A stretch of 6,859 nt of DNA from an uncultured Flavobacteriales bacterium. GTDB taxonomy: Bacteria; Bacteroidota; Bacteroidia; Flavobacteriales_D; Crocinitomicaceae. Below, in pieces: positions 1 through 5,734 of the stretch. The translations under genes and the position numbers were made by a program. The DNA is taken from NCBI GenBank assembly GCA_903879765.1, contig CAIRMS010000328.1, positions 1 to 6,859 of the forward strand. Reading direction: 5' to 3'. The notes beneath the pieces were generated by a model. That model was not told the DNA's origin and did not search any database. It saw only the letters and a program-made list of their open reading frames with translations. The first letter of the stretch is position 1. Every line of letters starts with the position of its first letter.

Positions 1-87
1 CTTCGCAAGAGATGCGGCAATGATGCCTTTGCCTAAAGAAGAAGTAACGCCCCCGGTTACAAAAACATACTTGGTTGAATTGGACAT
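1..87 (-). CDS. pyrG: CTP synthase, N-terminal fragment (cut by window edge)
   Basis: Reading the minus strand from the ATG at 87-85 gives 29 residues that run off the left edge. They begin MSNSTKYVFVTGGV and continue into the glycine-rich loop TSSLGKG. This is the start of the amidoligase (synthetase) domain of CTP synthase, which makes CTP from UTP, ATP and glutamine in the cytoplasm. The VTGGVxSSLGKG segment is the conserved ATP-binding loop of the family and lies at the usual distance from the N-terminus. The remaining roughly 500 residues, including the glutaminase domain, lie outside the window. A TAnnTTTG element 24 bases upstream of the ATG supports both the start and a promoter of its own, separate from the upstream paaY-like gene. 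No Shine-Dalgarno sequence is visible, as usual in Bacteroidota. Identification is very secure despite the short length. Confidence 0.96.
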   Translation of the reverse strand, partial: MSNSTKYVFVTGGVTSSLGKGIIAASLAK

Positions 88-111
88 AAATAAATTTGTA
101 ACTACGGGAGT

Positions 112-119
112 CAAAGATA
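112..119 (-). promoter_or_regulatory. Putative -7 promoter element of pyrG
   Basis: The minus strand reads TATCTTTG, an exact match to the Bacteroidota -7 consensus TAnnTTTG, ending 24 bases before the pyrG ATG. That leaves a short leader of about 20 bases. A CAA (TTG on the minus strand) at 144-146 could be the -33 element, but its 24-base spacing is slightly longer than usual. The assignment rests on consensus and position only. Confidence 0.55.
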
Positions 120-169
120 ATACATCCTTTGCACTTGTCTAGTCAAATGTTAACAAAAAAGGAGATTGT

Positions 170-763
170 TTATTTCTTTTTATGCCAAACGAAGTAATCT
201 TGCTTTTGAACTGGGCGGTTTTCTTCGATTTCTCTGAGTGGTTCACAAGGTAGGAGGGAAGCATGACAATCCGCGGGGAGTTGCTGATATAGTGCAGTTC
301 CTTCCGTTTTCCATTGAATCATTTCATCGCTCACTTCCTTTACAATTTTCGCGGGATTCCCGACAACGACACTGCGCGGAGGAATAGTGGTATTTGCTGG
401 GACAAAACACAAAGCACCAACGACGGATTCTTTTCCAATCACCACATCATCCATGATCACACTGTTCATTCCAATCAAACAGTTTTCTTCGAGAATTCCT
501 CCGTGGATAATGGCTCCATGTCCGACATGCGCACCTTTTTTTAAATGAACGGTCGTCCCAGGGAACATGTGAATCGTACAATTTTCTTGTACATTGCAGC
601 CATCTTCGATGATGATTTGTCCCCAATCTCCACGAATTGCTGCGCCCGGACCAATGTAAACATTTTCTCCAATGATGACATTCCCAGTCACACAAGCTTG
701 TGGATGAATGAAACTAGACGCTTTGATGACAGGAACGAATCCATTAAAAGAGTAGATGGCCAT
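170..763 (-). CDS. paaY: PaaY-family hexapeptide-repeat protein (gamma-carbonic-anhydrase fold)
   Basis: A 197-residue cytoplasmic protein made almost wholly of left-handed beta-helix hexapeptide repeats (about residues 17-140: VIIGENVYIG, CLIGMNSVIM, VVIGKESVVG) followed by a helical tail. Length, the opening MAIYSFNGFVPV and the tail motif EPLREIE (174-180) match PaaY/CaiE proteins. PaaY of the phenylacetate pathway is a thioesterase that removes dead-end CoA esters. The fold is that of gamma-class carbonic anhydrases, and the metal-site residues appear present: R44 and D46 (RGD), Q59, and histidines H65, H82 and H87 with the 5-residue spacing expected of the last two ligands. The frame stays open upstream to 1045, but that extension has no repeat character and overlaps the divergent rhodanese gene, so I chose the ATG at 763. 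No other phenylacetate gene is visible, so the substrate is uncertain; a generic gamma-carbonic-anhydrase-like role is the alternative. It lies upstream of pyrG on the same strand, 82 bases away. Confidence 0.88.
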   Translation of the reverse strand: MAIYSFNGFVPVIKASSFIHPQACVTGNVIIGENVYIGPGAAIRGDWGQIIIEDGCNVQENCTIHMFPGTTVHLKKGAHVGHGAIIHGGILEENCLIGMNSVIMDDVVIGKESVVGALCFVPANTTIPPRSVVVGNPAKIVKEVSDEMIQWKTEGTALYQQLPADCHASLLPCEPLREIEENRPVQKQDYFVWHKKK

Positions 764-788
764 GAAGTTTATTTTAGACGAAATTAAA

Positions 789-796
789 CAAAAGTT
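789..796 (-). promoter_or_regulatory. Weak candidate -7 element for the paaY-like gene
   Basis: The minus strand reads AACTTTTG, matching five of the six fixed bases of TAnnTTTG, 25 bases before the ATG at 763. This spacing is nearly the same as at pyrG. No convincing -33 TTG was found. This is a tentative call. Confidence 0.25.
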
Positions 797-832
797 GAAA
801 ACAAGGACTTTAATTATGTTAAATAGACTTTG

Positions 833-846
833 GTAACACAAGTTAC
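833..846. repeat. Short inverted repeat GTAAC-ACAA-GTTAC in the divergent intergenic region
   Basis: Two perfect 5-base arms separated by four bases lie between the divergent paaY-like and rhodanese genes. The dyad ends 21 bases before the -7 element of the rhodanese gene, so it covers the place where a -33 element or an operator would lie. An arm length of five can arise by chance; the position is what makes it worth noting. Confidence 0.3.
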
Positions 847-867
847 TGAAGGGAATCCTCCAATCCG

Positions 868-875
868 TATCTTTG
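868..875 (+). promoter_or_regulatory. Putative -7 promoter element of the rhodanese lipoprotein gene
   Basis: TATCTTTG matches TAnnTTTG exactly and is the same octamer as ahead of pyrG. It ends 18 bases before the ATG at 894. No TTG lies at the usual -33 spacing; CTG at 846-848 is the closest (19-base gap). The element also overlaps a TTG codon in frame with the gene, which argues that this TTG is promoter sequence and not the start codon. Confidence 0.55.
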
Positions 876-893
876 TGTCCTAAAATAGAAGCT

Positions 894-1244
894 ATGAAAT
901 TTTTAATGTCCTTATTACTTGTTGGAATATCAGTGGTATCGTGTGCACAGAATCGTGTATCACAAACAGAGTTTAAAAAATTAATGAAGGATCCTTCCGC
1001 ACAAATTGTAGATGTTCGAACTTCGAAAGAAGTAGCAGAAGGCAAAATTGCTGGCTCAATGAATATTGATTATTTTTCAGCATCGTTCATTGCGACAGTA
1101 GAAAAGAAATTAGACAAGAATAAACCGGTATTGGTTTATTGCGCAGCAGGCGGAAGATCTGCAAGTGCAGCGAAAGATTTAAAGAAAGCAGGATTCAAAA
1201 AAGTATACGACTTAGAAGGAGGATACGATTCTTGGAAAGACTAA
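894..1244 (+). CDS. Rhodanese-domain lipoprotein
   Basis: A 116-residue protein with an N-terminal lipoprotein signal: a basic start (MK), a hydrophobic run at residues 3-15 and the lipobox VVSC with lipidated C17. The rest is a single compact rhodanese domain. It contains DVRT at 40-43, the GKIAGSMNID segment near 50-59 (normally GHIPGAxNI), and the active-site loop CAAGGRS at 83-89 with catalytic C83, ending in the typical GGYDSW. Rhodaneses carry a persulfide on this cysteine and transfer sulfur or act in thiol redox chemistry; the lipid anchor would place this one in the cell envelope facing the periplasm. The actual acceptor is unknown. The ATG at 894 is chosen over an in-frame TTG at 873 because it begins the signal peptide directly and the TTG sits in the promoter element. 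It is divergent from the paaY-like gene, and its stop overlaps the stop of the convergent neighbour. Confidence 0.92.
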   Translation: MKFLMSLLLVGISVVSCAQNRVSQTEFKKLMKDPSAQIVDVRTSKEVAEGKIAGSMNIDYFSASFIATVEKKLDKNKPVLVYCAAGGRSASAAKDLKKAGFKKVYDLEGGYDSWKD

Positions 1245-1930
1245 TTTTTTTGCATTAAAAATTGATAATACTCGAGCGAAATGGAGGAGTAATTGAACTT
1301 GCGGTCGCTCATGTTTGGAAAGCGCTTTCTGTTATACTCTTGTTCAATTACGGATACTGATTTTTGAAATCCAGCATTGTAAACCGTGCTGTAAAATGCT
1401 AACTCGCTTAATCTAGAGTTAAAGGTCTTATTGTATTTGATTGTTGTAATTTCGATAAAAACGGCTAGATATTTGAATTGCCATTCCAATAATTCGAGTC
1501 TTTTAATGCGTTCAATTCTTTTCAAACGTTCATCATTTGTTGGTATCAGGCAATATCCATATTTACTTTTTAAATAAGTACTTTGAGAAATTTCCGTTTC
1601 AATCCTTTCAATGAATGATGGTTTCATTTGGAAATTACCGACCGAGAAATCGGAGTACCGACTACCGAATTGGACATATAAAACTTTTAATGAGTTGGAT
1701 TCTAGAGTGTTTTTCATCCAATTATAATGTCCGATTTCTGGTGCCACAATAGAGAAAACAAAACTTTCTTCTTTACCTAAACTATCCGCAATCTTTTTAA
1801 ATGCTGATTTGTTTTCTTGAAAAAAAAGGACAGAGCTTTGAAATTGATTTGGAAAATAAGCTGCGTATTGACCAAAAATTTTACTGATTAAAAAAAATGA
1901 TGCGATGAATAAAATCCTATTCAAAGACAT
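1241..1930 (-). CDS. Secreted protein of unknown function, possibly lytic-transglycosylase-like
   Basis: A 229-residue protein with a Sec signal peptide (hydrophobic residues 5-18, likely cut after IFG at 20). I do not recognise it as a named family. Three short motifs resemble the order seen in SLT/lysozyme-like transglycosylases: IVAPEIGHYN at 61-70 with E65 as candidate catalytic acid, SVGNFQMKP at 96-104 resembling the GxxQxMP turn, and VYNAGF at 183-188 resembling the AYNAG motif, with a helical stretch rich in charged residues between (about 133-165). If so it would act on peptidoglycan in the periplasm; this is inference from motifs. The frame extends upstream to 2038, but starting at 1930 gives a clean signal peptide. 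This start overlaps the end of the upstream 470-residue gene by 14 bases, suggesting co-transcription and coupled translation. There is no separate promoter. The 3' end meets the rhodanese gene. Confidence 0.82.
   Translation of the reverse strand: MSLNRILFIASFFLISKIFGQYAAYFPNQFQSSVLFFQENKSAFKKIADSLGKEESFVFSIVAPEIGHYNWMKNTLESNSLKVLYVQFGSRYSDFSVGNFQMKPSFIERIETEISQSTYLKSKYGYCLIPTNDERLKRIERIKRLELLEWQFKYLAVFIEITTIKYNKTFNSRLSELAFYSTVYNAGFQKSVSVIEQEYNRKRFPNMSDRKFNYSSISLEYYQFLMQKN
1243..1263. terminator. Possible weak bidirectional terminator (A+T-only inverted repeat)
   Basis: Arms AATTTTT (1243-1249) and AAAAATT (1257-1263) form a perfect 7-base inverted repeat around a 7-base loop, right at the junction of two convergent genes. 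Both strands present a U-run. The stem has no G-C pairs, so a stable hairpin is doubtful. It lies inside the last codons of the minus-strand gene, because there is no intergenic space. Confidence 0.25.
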
Positions 1931-3329
1931 AGGTATATAAAACATATTCATTTTTCTCAATTGCGGTCCAATAAAACTTTTTATCAATTGGATCAATCCA
2001 AGCTTGTAGGGCAGGGGACTTCCCATAAGATTCTCCATTTATAACTACAAAATTGTATTCATATGACGATTCGAAGCTATGGTTTTCATAGGTAAAGGAT
2101 GCGTTTTCTTGAACGTCATAGAAATTAAGATTGACATCGTTTAAGGAAATTTTACCATCTCTGTAAGAATTCCGGACATTATTTTCATCTGTGTAGGAAA
2201 AGCTTAAAATTCCATTCACAAGATTTAAATCAAATACATTTAGGTAGGGGCCAAATTCTCCTTTTGAGCTTTTTACAAATGTTTTATCACCTTGATAATA
2301 ACAAAAAGCATATGCCTTTTCATTTTCAATATAGGGCGTGTAAAGATATTCAACGACATTGGATAAAATTTTAGTGTTATTTGCATAAAAATTACCATCA
2401 ACATCCTTGTAAAGGAAATTACCATTCTCGTTGTGCGTGATAATTTCTTTTATATTTCGATAAATTATTCGGTCATTTTTATAAATCGATTTGAGGCCAG
2501 AACCTTCAGTTTTAGAATAGTAATAATCAGATTGATTCAAGAAAAAAATATCATCATAATTGAAATCATTTGACAGATGACTCCCTTTATTCTTTCCATT
2601 CACAATAAGATTTTTGGTCATGTTTCCAAAACCATCGTTAGAATCAGAAAGATAACAATAGCTATTCCCTGAGCCAAGCGCATTTTTATCTACGCCATTT
2701 GCGTTTTCGATCGTCTTTCCGTTAGACAAAATCGATAAATTACCACCGCTATTTATCATTTCAAAGGTTTTTTGTCCAGATACGGAAGCAGAAACTTCTT
2801 TATTCCAATTGTAAAAATCAAGAAACGTTCTTTTCGATTCTGTTAGGATTATGCCATTATGATTCTGAGAAAAGGGTCCGTATTTTTCATCATTTACTTT
2901 GAAGTAATATTTACTCCCTAATTTGTATAAATACCCGTACTCATTAGTTTTCTTACAGAATAAACGGTTTATTTCTTCGTACGGTCCAATTGTTGCGCCA
3001 TTCAAGATTAGGTATTCTTGTTCATCTTTCGTGTATTTCAAAGAAAAACCATTTTGATTTAAGTCTAATGTTTCAATGCTAAAAAAATCAGATGCATTGA
3101 TTGTCAAGACTCTTTGACCATTATAAATAAAAGTATTATTCTCTGACAGGGTGTCGTATGTTACCAAACAATAACTAGAGGCATTTTTCTTTAAGCTGGT
3201 AATGGCTTCAGTACCTGAGATGATTTCATGCGCTTGAAGGGCGTAAAGAACTTTTTTCGATACTGCTGCAGTTTGAGCAAAACTCCGAAGACCAAAAAGT
3301 AAACAGAGGAGAAGTGTAATTGTTTTCAT
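1917..3329 (-). CDS. Secreted hypothetical protein with NG..GP[YF] hairpin repeats
   Basis: A 470-residue protein with a clear Sec signal peptide (hydrophobic residues 4-13, cut after SFA at 18). No named family is recognised. The body is rich in N, Y, F, G and S and predicted mostly beta. It repeats an imperfect pattern of a hydrophobic strand, an asparagine/glycine turn, then G-P-[YF]: LILNGATIGPY (107-117), KVNDEKYGPF (144-153), SSKGEFGPY (354-362), with weaker copies LSNGKTI (201-207), LIVNGKNKG (241-249) and VVINGESYG (428-436). Such repeats are typical of exported Bacteroidota proteins built of consecutive beta hairpins, perhaps propeller-like; the function is unknown. No C-terminal secretion domain of the type IX system is evident, so it is probably periplasmic or released. 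It is the first gene of a likely two-gene operon with the 229-residue secreted protein, with a 14-base overlap. Hand counts in 2401-2580 give 50 G+C of 180, lower than in the neighbours. Confidence 0.85.
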   Translation of the reverse strand: MKTITLLLCLLFGLRSFAQTAAVSKKVLYALQAHEIISGTEAITSLKKNASSYCLVTYDTLSENNTFIYNGQRVLTINASDFFSIETLDLNQNGFSLKYTKDEQEYLILNGATIGPYEEINRLFCKKTNEYGYLYKLGSKYYFKVNDEKYGPFSQNHNGIILTESKRTFLDFYNWNKEVSASVSGQKTFEMINSGGNLSILSNGKTIENANGVDKNALGSGNSYCYLSDSNDGFGNMTKNLIVNGKNKGSHLSNDFNYDDIFFLNQSDYYYSKTEGSGLKSIYKNDRIIYRNIKEIITHNENGNFLYKDVDGNFYANNTKILSNVVEYLYTPYIENEKAYAFCYYQGDKTFVKSSKGEFGPYLNVFDLNLVNGILSFSYTDENNVRNSYRDGKISLNDVNLNFYDVQENASFTYENHSFESSYEYNFVVINGESYGKSPALQAWIDPIDKKFYWTAIEKNEYVLYTYVFE

Positions 3330-3348
3330 AAAATTATCATTGATGTAT

Positions 3349-3356
3349 CAAAGTTA
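3349..3356 (-). promoter_or_regulatory. Putative -7 promoter element of the secreted-protein pair
   Basis: The minus strand reads TAACTTTG, an exact TAnnTTTG match ending 19 bases before the ATG at 3329. It would drive both the 470- and 229-residue genes. No TTG is seen at the expected -33 distance. Confidence 0.55.
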
Positions 3357-3488
3357 AGAATAATCATTAAATATATCTATTTAACATAATATAAATTATA
3401 ACGCAATCAAGCTTATATGGAAATAAAACGAACTCAATTGATTTTCCTTTGTTTAATGGCTATTAACATTACACCAAGACATTTATAC

Positions 3489-3496
3489 TAACTTTG
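3489..3496 (+). promoter_or_regulatory. Putative -7 promoter element of the MutS2-like gene, four bases from the ATG
   Basis: TAACTTTG matches TAnnTTTG exactly but ends only four bases before the ATG at 3501. Transcription from it would begin at or next to the start codon, giving a leaderless message. A weaker alternative is TTCCTTTG at 3444-3451 (five of six fixed bases), which would leave a leader of about 45 bases. Neither has a good -33 TTG. Confidence 0.45.
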
Positions 3497-3500
3497 TTTT

Positions 3501-5609
3501 ATGCATACAACGGATTCACAAACTTTAAACGATTTAGAATTTGAACTCATTCGTGAATGGTTGGAATCTTTTTGTGTTGGTCCAAGTGCGAAACTACGTG
3601 CGCAGAAATTAACTCCAGGAAATCGCTTCAAACAAATCCGAATCGATCTGAATCGTTTGAACGAATTTAAATCCATCCGAATTCACGGTGAGAAATTTCC
3701 AGCTTTGGATTTTGAAGAACTGGAAACGGAAATTCGTTTGTTGGGAATTCAACAAGCCGTCATTCCAATTGAAGGATTTCGTCGGCTGTATCAAGCATCA
3801 GATTTGGTGAATCACTTGATTCAATTCTTTGATAAAGCTTTGTTTCAATATCCTTTATTAAAAGAACTCACAAACGATGTTTATTTTACGAAAGAAATTC
3901 TAACGGAAATTGATAAAGTCTTTGACCGCGCAGGAAATGTCAAGGATGATGCTTCGCCGGCCTTGAAGGAAATCCGTAATCGTATTAAAACATTACGTGC
4001 TCAAATCAACCGCAATTTCGATCGTGAATTGCGTAAATACAACAAGGATAAAGTCCTAGGTGAAACATTGGAAGGATTCATCAATGATCGCCGCGTATTA
4101 ACCGTTCAGTCTACGTTTAAACGAAAAGTCCCAGGGAATATCCATGGTTCTAGTAAAACCGGTAGTTTGACATTCGTTGAGCCTGTAATCAATGTTCCTT
4201 TAAATAATGAATTGGAATTTCTGTTCGACGACGAACGCAAGGAAATTCACCGTATTTTACAAGTCTTAACTCTAACTATTGCGCATTTCAAACCATTGAT
4301 TGAAGCGTATCAAGTCTTGTTGGTTCAGTTGGATTTCATCAATGCGAAATGTAAGCTAGCATTGGATTTAAACGCGAATTTACCCGCAATCGGACAAACA
4401 ACTGGATTTGAAATCAAGGATGCCTTCCACCCTATTTTATGGAAATCTAACCAGGCTTCAGGTAAGCCAACTTTTCCACAAACGGTTTCGATGAGTCCAA
4501 GCTCACGTCTCCTGGTGATTTCAGGTCCAAATGCTGGTGGAAAAAGCATCACCTTAAAGACCGTCGGATTGCTTCAAATGATGTTGCAGGCTGGACTTTT
4601 AGTTCCCGTTCAGGAAAACAGTATCATGTGCTTTTTTACTACAATTCTATCCGATATTGGAGATAATCAATCTATTGAAAATGAATTAAGTACATATTCT
4701 TACCGTTTGCAAAGGATGAAGTACTTTTTGGAAGTAGCAAACCATCAATCGCTCTTGCTTTTAGATGAATTTGGTACAGGATCTGATCCAGAACTTGGAG
4801 GCGCCTTGGGTGAGGTTTTCTTCGAGCAGATCTACCGCTTGAAATCCTTCGGTGTCATTACTACGCATTATGGAAACATCAAGCTGAAAGCGAGTGAATT
4901 ACCACACGCTCAGAACGGATGCATGTTGTTTAACGAGAAGAACTTACAGCCTTTATATCAGTTTTCCATCGGTCAACCTGGAAGTTCCTTTACGTTTGAA
5001 GTTGCTCAAATGAATGGTATTACCAAAGAATTGATCGAGGACGCGAAAAGTCGCTTGGATCAAAAGAAAGTCAAATTGGATACCTTATTGAATTCCTTAC
5101 AAAAGGAACGCAACCAGTTACTAGAAAAATCGAGAAAGTTTGACCGTGTTTCGACGGAAGCTATACGCGCAAAAGCAGAATATGAATCCAAGGAATCGAA
5201 GTTGGATAGTCGTTTAACTCAGGTGAATCAAGTCACGGAAGTAAATAGCAAGCAGTTGCAGGCTGGAAAGAAAATGCTTCAATTCATTGAGCGTTTTAAT
5301 GCGAAATCGAGAAAAAAGGATGTCAACACCGTTCTTTTTCAAGAATTGACACAATTCCTCCGCATGGAGAAATCCAAAACGGAAATCAAAAAACAAGAAA
5401 CGGTTGCTCCAAAGAAACCAACGAAGAAACAGCAGGAAAAAGTGGAAACGTATCAACAGGAACTGATTGAGGTTGGATGTCAAGTGCAGTTAATCCAAAC
5501 AAATCGCATTGGTGTCGTGGAAGAAATGAAAGGCAAACAGTTGTCCGTCATCTTTGGTCAAGCCCGTATAAAAGTGAGCTTAGACAAGTTGCGTTTTTTG
5601 AAAAAATAA
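3501..5609 (+). CDS. mutS2: MutS2-like ATPase lacking the Smr domain
   Basis: A 702-residue cytoplasmic protein of the MutS2 branch of the MutS family. The N-terminal core and lever helices (about 1-300) include the family pattern VPGNIHGSSKTGS near 211-223. The ATPase domain has Walker A GPNAGGKS (342-349), the segment DIGDNQSIENELSTYSYRL starting at D385, Walker B LLLLDE with D422 and E423, then FGTGSDPELGGA, and the H-loop histidine H456 in ITTHYGN. A charged coiled coil follows (about 500-630), then a Lys/Gln-rich linker and a KOW/SH3-like segment (654-702). MutS2 proteins elsewhere, about 780 residues long, then carry an Smr nuclease domain; this one stops just before it, with no sign of frameshift. 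MutS2 is linked to suppressing homologous recombination and, in Bacillus, to splitting collided ribosomes. Mismatch repair proper is unlikely because the MutS mismatch-recognition domain is absent. The N-terminus aligns with MutS2 from the first residues, supporting the ATG at 3501. Confidence 0.95.
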   Translation: MHTTDSQTLNDLEFELIREWLESFCVGPSAKLRAQKLTPGNRFKQIRIDLNRLNEFKSIRIHGEKFPALDFEELETEIRLLGIQQAVIPIEGFRRLYQASDLVNHLIQFFDKALFQYPLLKELTNDVYFTKEILTEIDKVFDRAGNVKDDASPALKEIRNRIKTLRAQINRNFDRELRKYNKDKVLGETLEGFINDRRVLTVQSTFKRKVPGNIHGSSKTGSLTFVEPVINVPLNNELEFLFDDERKEIHRILQVLTLTIAHFKPLIEAYQVLLVQLDFINAKCKLALDLNANLPAIGQTTGFEIKDAFHPILWKSNQASGKPTFPQTVSMSPSSRLLVISGPNAGGKSITLKTVGLLQMMLQAGLLVPVQENSIMCFFTTILSDIGDNQSIENELSTYSYRLQRMKYFLEVANHQSLLLLDEFGTGSDPELGGALGEVFFEQIYRLKSFGVITTHYGNIKLKASELPHAQNGCMLFNEKNLQPLYQFSIGQPGSSFTFEVAQMNGITKELIEDAKSRLDQKKVKLDTLLNSLQKERNQLLEKSRKFDRVSTEAIRAKAEYESKESKLDSRLTQVNQVTEVNSKQLQAGKKMLQFIERFNAKSRKKDVNTVLFQELTQFLRMEKSKTEIKKQETVAPKKPTKKQQEKVETYQQELIEVGCQVQLIQTNRIGVVEEMKGKQLSVIFGQARIKVSLDKLRFLKK

Positions 5610-5693
5610 ATTCCCCCAAGATTAATTCTGTATTAAATCAATCGATTTCAATTATTTGTAACAAGAATCACTTAGAAATCTCTAGGAATTCCG

Positions 5694-5701
5694 TAATTTT
5701 G
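5694..5701 (+). promoter_or_regulatory. Putative -7 promoter element of speD-speE
   Basis: TAATTTTG matches TAnnTTTG exactly, ending 33 bases before the ATG at 5735, so the leader would be about 30 bases. It lies in the 125-base gap after the MutS2-like gene, which supports separate transcription of the polyamine gene. No TTG lies at the usual -33 spacing. Confidence 0.5.
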
Positions 5702-5734
5702 CGCCACTTTTTCACTTAAATAATAAGATCTAGC

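Larger units (their letters stand above)
3330..3500. other. A+T-rich divergent intergenic region
   Basis: This 171-base gap separates the secreted-protein pair (minus) from the MutS2-like gene (plus) and is the longest gene-free stretch in the window. It holds a TAACTTTG octamer at each end, one per strand, and otherwise A+T-rich sequence. The 8-base palindrome TCAATTGA at 3434-3441 is the only dyad I noticed. No small ORF or RNA gene is supported. Confidence 0.6.

Noticed and set aside
314..787. Plus- and minus-strand open frames over the paaY-like gene
   Set aside because: These are out-of-frame shadows of a well-identified gene, with biased composition and no recognisable motif.
873..893. 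TTG start for the rhodanese lipoprotein
   Set aside because: It would add seven residues before the signal peptide, and the TTG forms the end of the TATCTTTG promoter element. The ATG at 894 fits better.
764..1045. 94-residue N-terminal extension of the paaY-like frame
   Set aside because: It has no hexapeptide repeats or family similarity, crosses the divergent promoter region and overlaps the rhodanese gene antisense. PaaY proteins begin at the equivalent of MAIYSF.
1931..2038. 36-residue N-terminal extension of the 229-residue secreted protein
   Set aside because: It lies inside the coding region of the upstream gene and would bury the signal peptide. Starting at 1930 gives a standard signal peptide.
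4325..5483. Minus-strand open frames within the MutS2-like gene, including one rich in F, L and W at 5214-5483
   Set aside because: They are antisense shadows. The apparent hydrophobicity comes from the Lys/Glu-rich coiled-coil codons read on the opposite strand.
5635..5648. Hairpin AAATC-AATC-GATTT after mutS2 as a terminator
   Set aside because: Only five mostly A-T pairs and no following T-run. It may be chance in A+T-rich sequence.
5477..5719. 80-residue plus-strand frame overlapping the end of mutS2 and the following gap
   Set aside because: It shares 133 bases with mutS2 out of frame, lacks any motif and runs through the speD-speE promoter element. It is also not the missing Smr domain.
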